In this document: positions 6,767-7,133 of the stretch, piece by piece
Numbering within the stretch: position 1 is the stretch's first letter
Layout of the letters: each line of letters opens with the position of its first letter
Assembly: GCA_007135635.1 (NCBI GenBank)
Contig: SLIO01000314.1
Location: 1 to 7,133 of the forward strand
From: Methylomicrobium sp.
GTDB taxonomy: Bacteria > Pseudomonadota > Gammaproteobacteria > Methylococcales > Methylomonadaceae
Length of the DNA stretch: 7,133 nucleotides
Direction of reading: 5' to 3'
The notes under the pieces: generated by a model
The model's database searches: none
What the model was told of the DNA's origin: nothing
What the model saw: the letters and a program-made list of their open reading frames with translations, nothing else
Translations under genes and position numbers: made by a program

Positions 6767-7133
6767 CTAAAAATCTTCTGTTGAAGTAAACAGACCCACT
6801 CTTAAATCGGTCGCTTCGTATATTTCCTTACCGTCGACTTCCATCGTGGCATCGGCAATACCCATGACTAATTTTCGCATAATCACTCTTTTCAAATGAA
6901 TACGATAAGTCACTTTTTTTGCGGTGGGCCGAACTTGACCTGTGAATTTAACTTCACCGACCCCCAATGCACGGCCTTTACCGGGCCCGCCCAACCAGCA
7001 TAAGTAAAACCCGACCAATTGCCACATCGCATCCAAACCGAGACATCCCGGCATCACCGGATCGCCTTGAAAGTGACATTCAAAAAACCACAAATCGGGA
7101 TTGATATCCAATTCAGCAATGATTTCACCCTTA
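6767..7133 (-). CDS. fabA: 3-hydroxydecanoyl-ACP dehydratase/isomerase FabA (5' end cut off)
   Basis: FabA dehydrates 3-hydroxydecanoyl-ACP and isomerises trans-2- to cis-3-decenoyl-ACP, the branch point to unsaturated fatty acids. The frame is open to the window edge and gives 121 residues, starting [17 protein letters not shown]. These correspond to about residue 52 onward of the 172-residue E. coli protein, so roughly 50 N-terminal residues are missing. The catalytic His (in [11 protein letters not shown]) and Asp (in [12 protein letters not shown]), equivalent to E. coli H70 and D84, are both present at the right spacing. [17 protein letters not shown] and the C-terminal DLRVGLF are also characteristic. 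The fabA-fabB order is that of the operon known from pseudomonads. Promoter and any FabR- or DesT-like operator would lie beyond the window. The TTG at 7111 is an internal Leu codon, not a start. Confidence 0.95.
   Translation of the reverse strand, partial: KGEIIAELDINPDLWFFECHFQGDPVMPGCLGLDAMWQLVGFYLCWLGGPGKGRALGVGEVKFTGQVRPTAKKVTYRIHLKRVIMRKLVMGIADATMEVDGKEIYEATDLRVGLFTSTEDF

Larger units (their letters stand above)
6732..6770 (-). repeat. Tandem duplication of the fabB initiation region
   Basis: Read on the minus strand, TTAGGGGCGTAATTGATGG (6770 to 6752) is followed without a gap by TTAGGGGGCGTAGTTGATGA (6751 to 6732). The copies differ by one inserted G and two substitutions. Each contains a G-rich ribosome site and an ATG at the same 8-nt spacing. 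The first copy also supplies the TAG stop of fabA, and the second holds the true fabB start. Confidence 0.75.

Noticed and set aside
7109..7111. TTG as a start codon for a 114-residue FabA
   Set aside because: The same frame continues to the window edge with residues matching FabA (KGEIIAE before LDINPD), so the gene is truncated by the window and not short.

Overview
The window carries five genes, all on the minus strand, from what looks like a gammaproteobacterium. FabA, FabB and TtcA closely match the Escherichia coli proteins as I know them. Codon and base composition look moderate in GC. The spacer palindromes resemble repeats I associate with methanotroph genomes (Methylococcales), but that placement is a guess from memory.

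Read in the direction of transcription (high to low coordinates), the window opens inside fabA, with its 5' end off the edge. Next comes fabB, 31 nt after the fabA stop. Together they form the anaerobic-type unsaturated fatty acid branch: FabA dehydrates and isomerises the C10 intermediate, and FabB elongates the cis product. The short fabA-fabB junction holds a tandem duplication of the ribosome binding site and start codon, which creates a six-codon mini-ORF overlapping the fabB start.

A 228-bp spacer (5287-5514) follows, packed with inverted repeats of REP type. Two of them are diverged copies in opposite orientation. One probably serves as the fabAB terminator. Another sits directly before the ttcA start and is followed by seven Ts in the transcript.

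A tightly packed three-gene unit comes next. ttcA (tRNA 2-thiocytidine synthesis) has a stop codon that abuts the start of a SAM hydroxide adenosyltransferase family gene (DUF62). That gene overlaps by 8 nt a fused HyuA-HyuB type 5-oxoprolinase of 1203 residues. The packing suggests co-transcription and translational coupling, but no known pathway links the three products. The last 89 bp (1-89) contain no recognisable gene.

All five proteins belong to known families. I see no new multi-gene system such as defence, CRISPR, phage or transposon genes. What merits a second look is the repeat-built spacer, the duplicated fabB initiation region and the unusual operon partnership.
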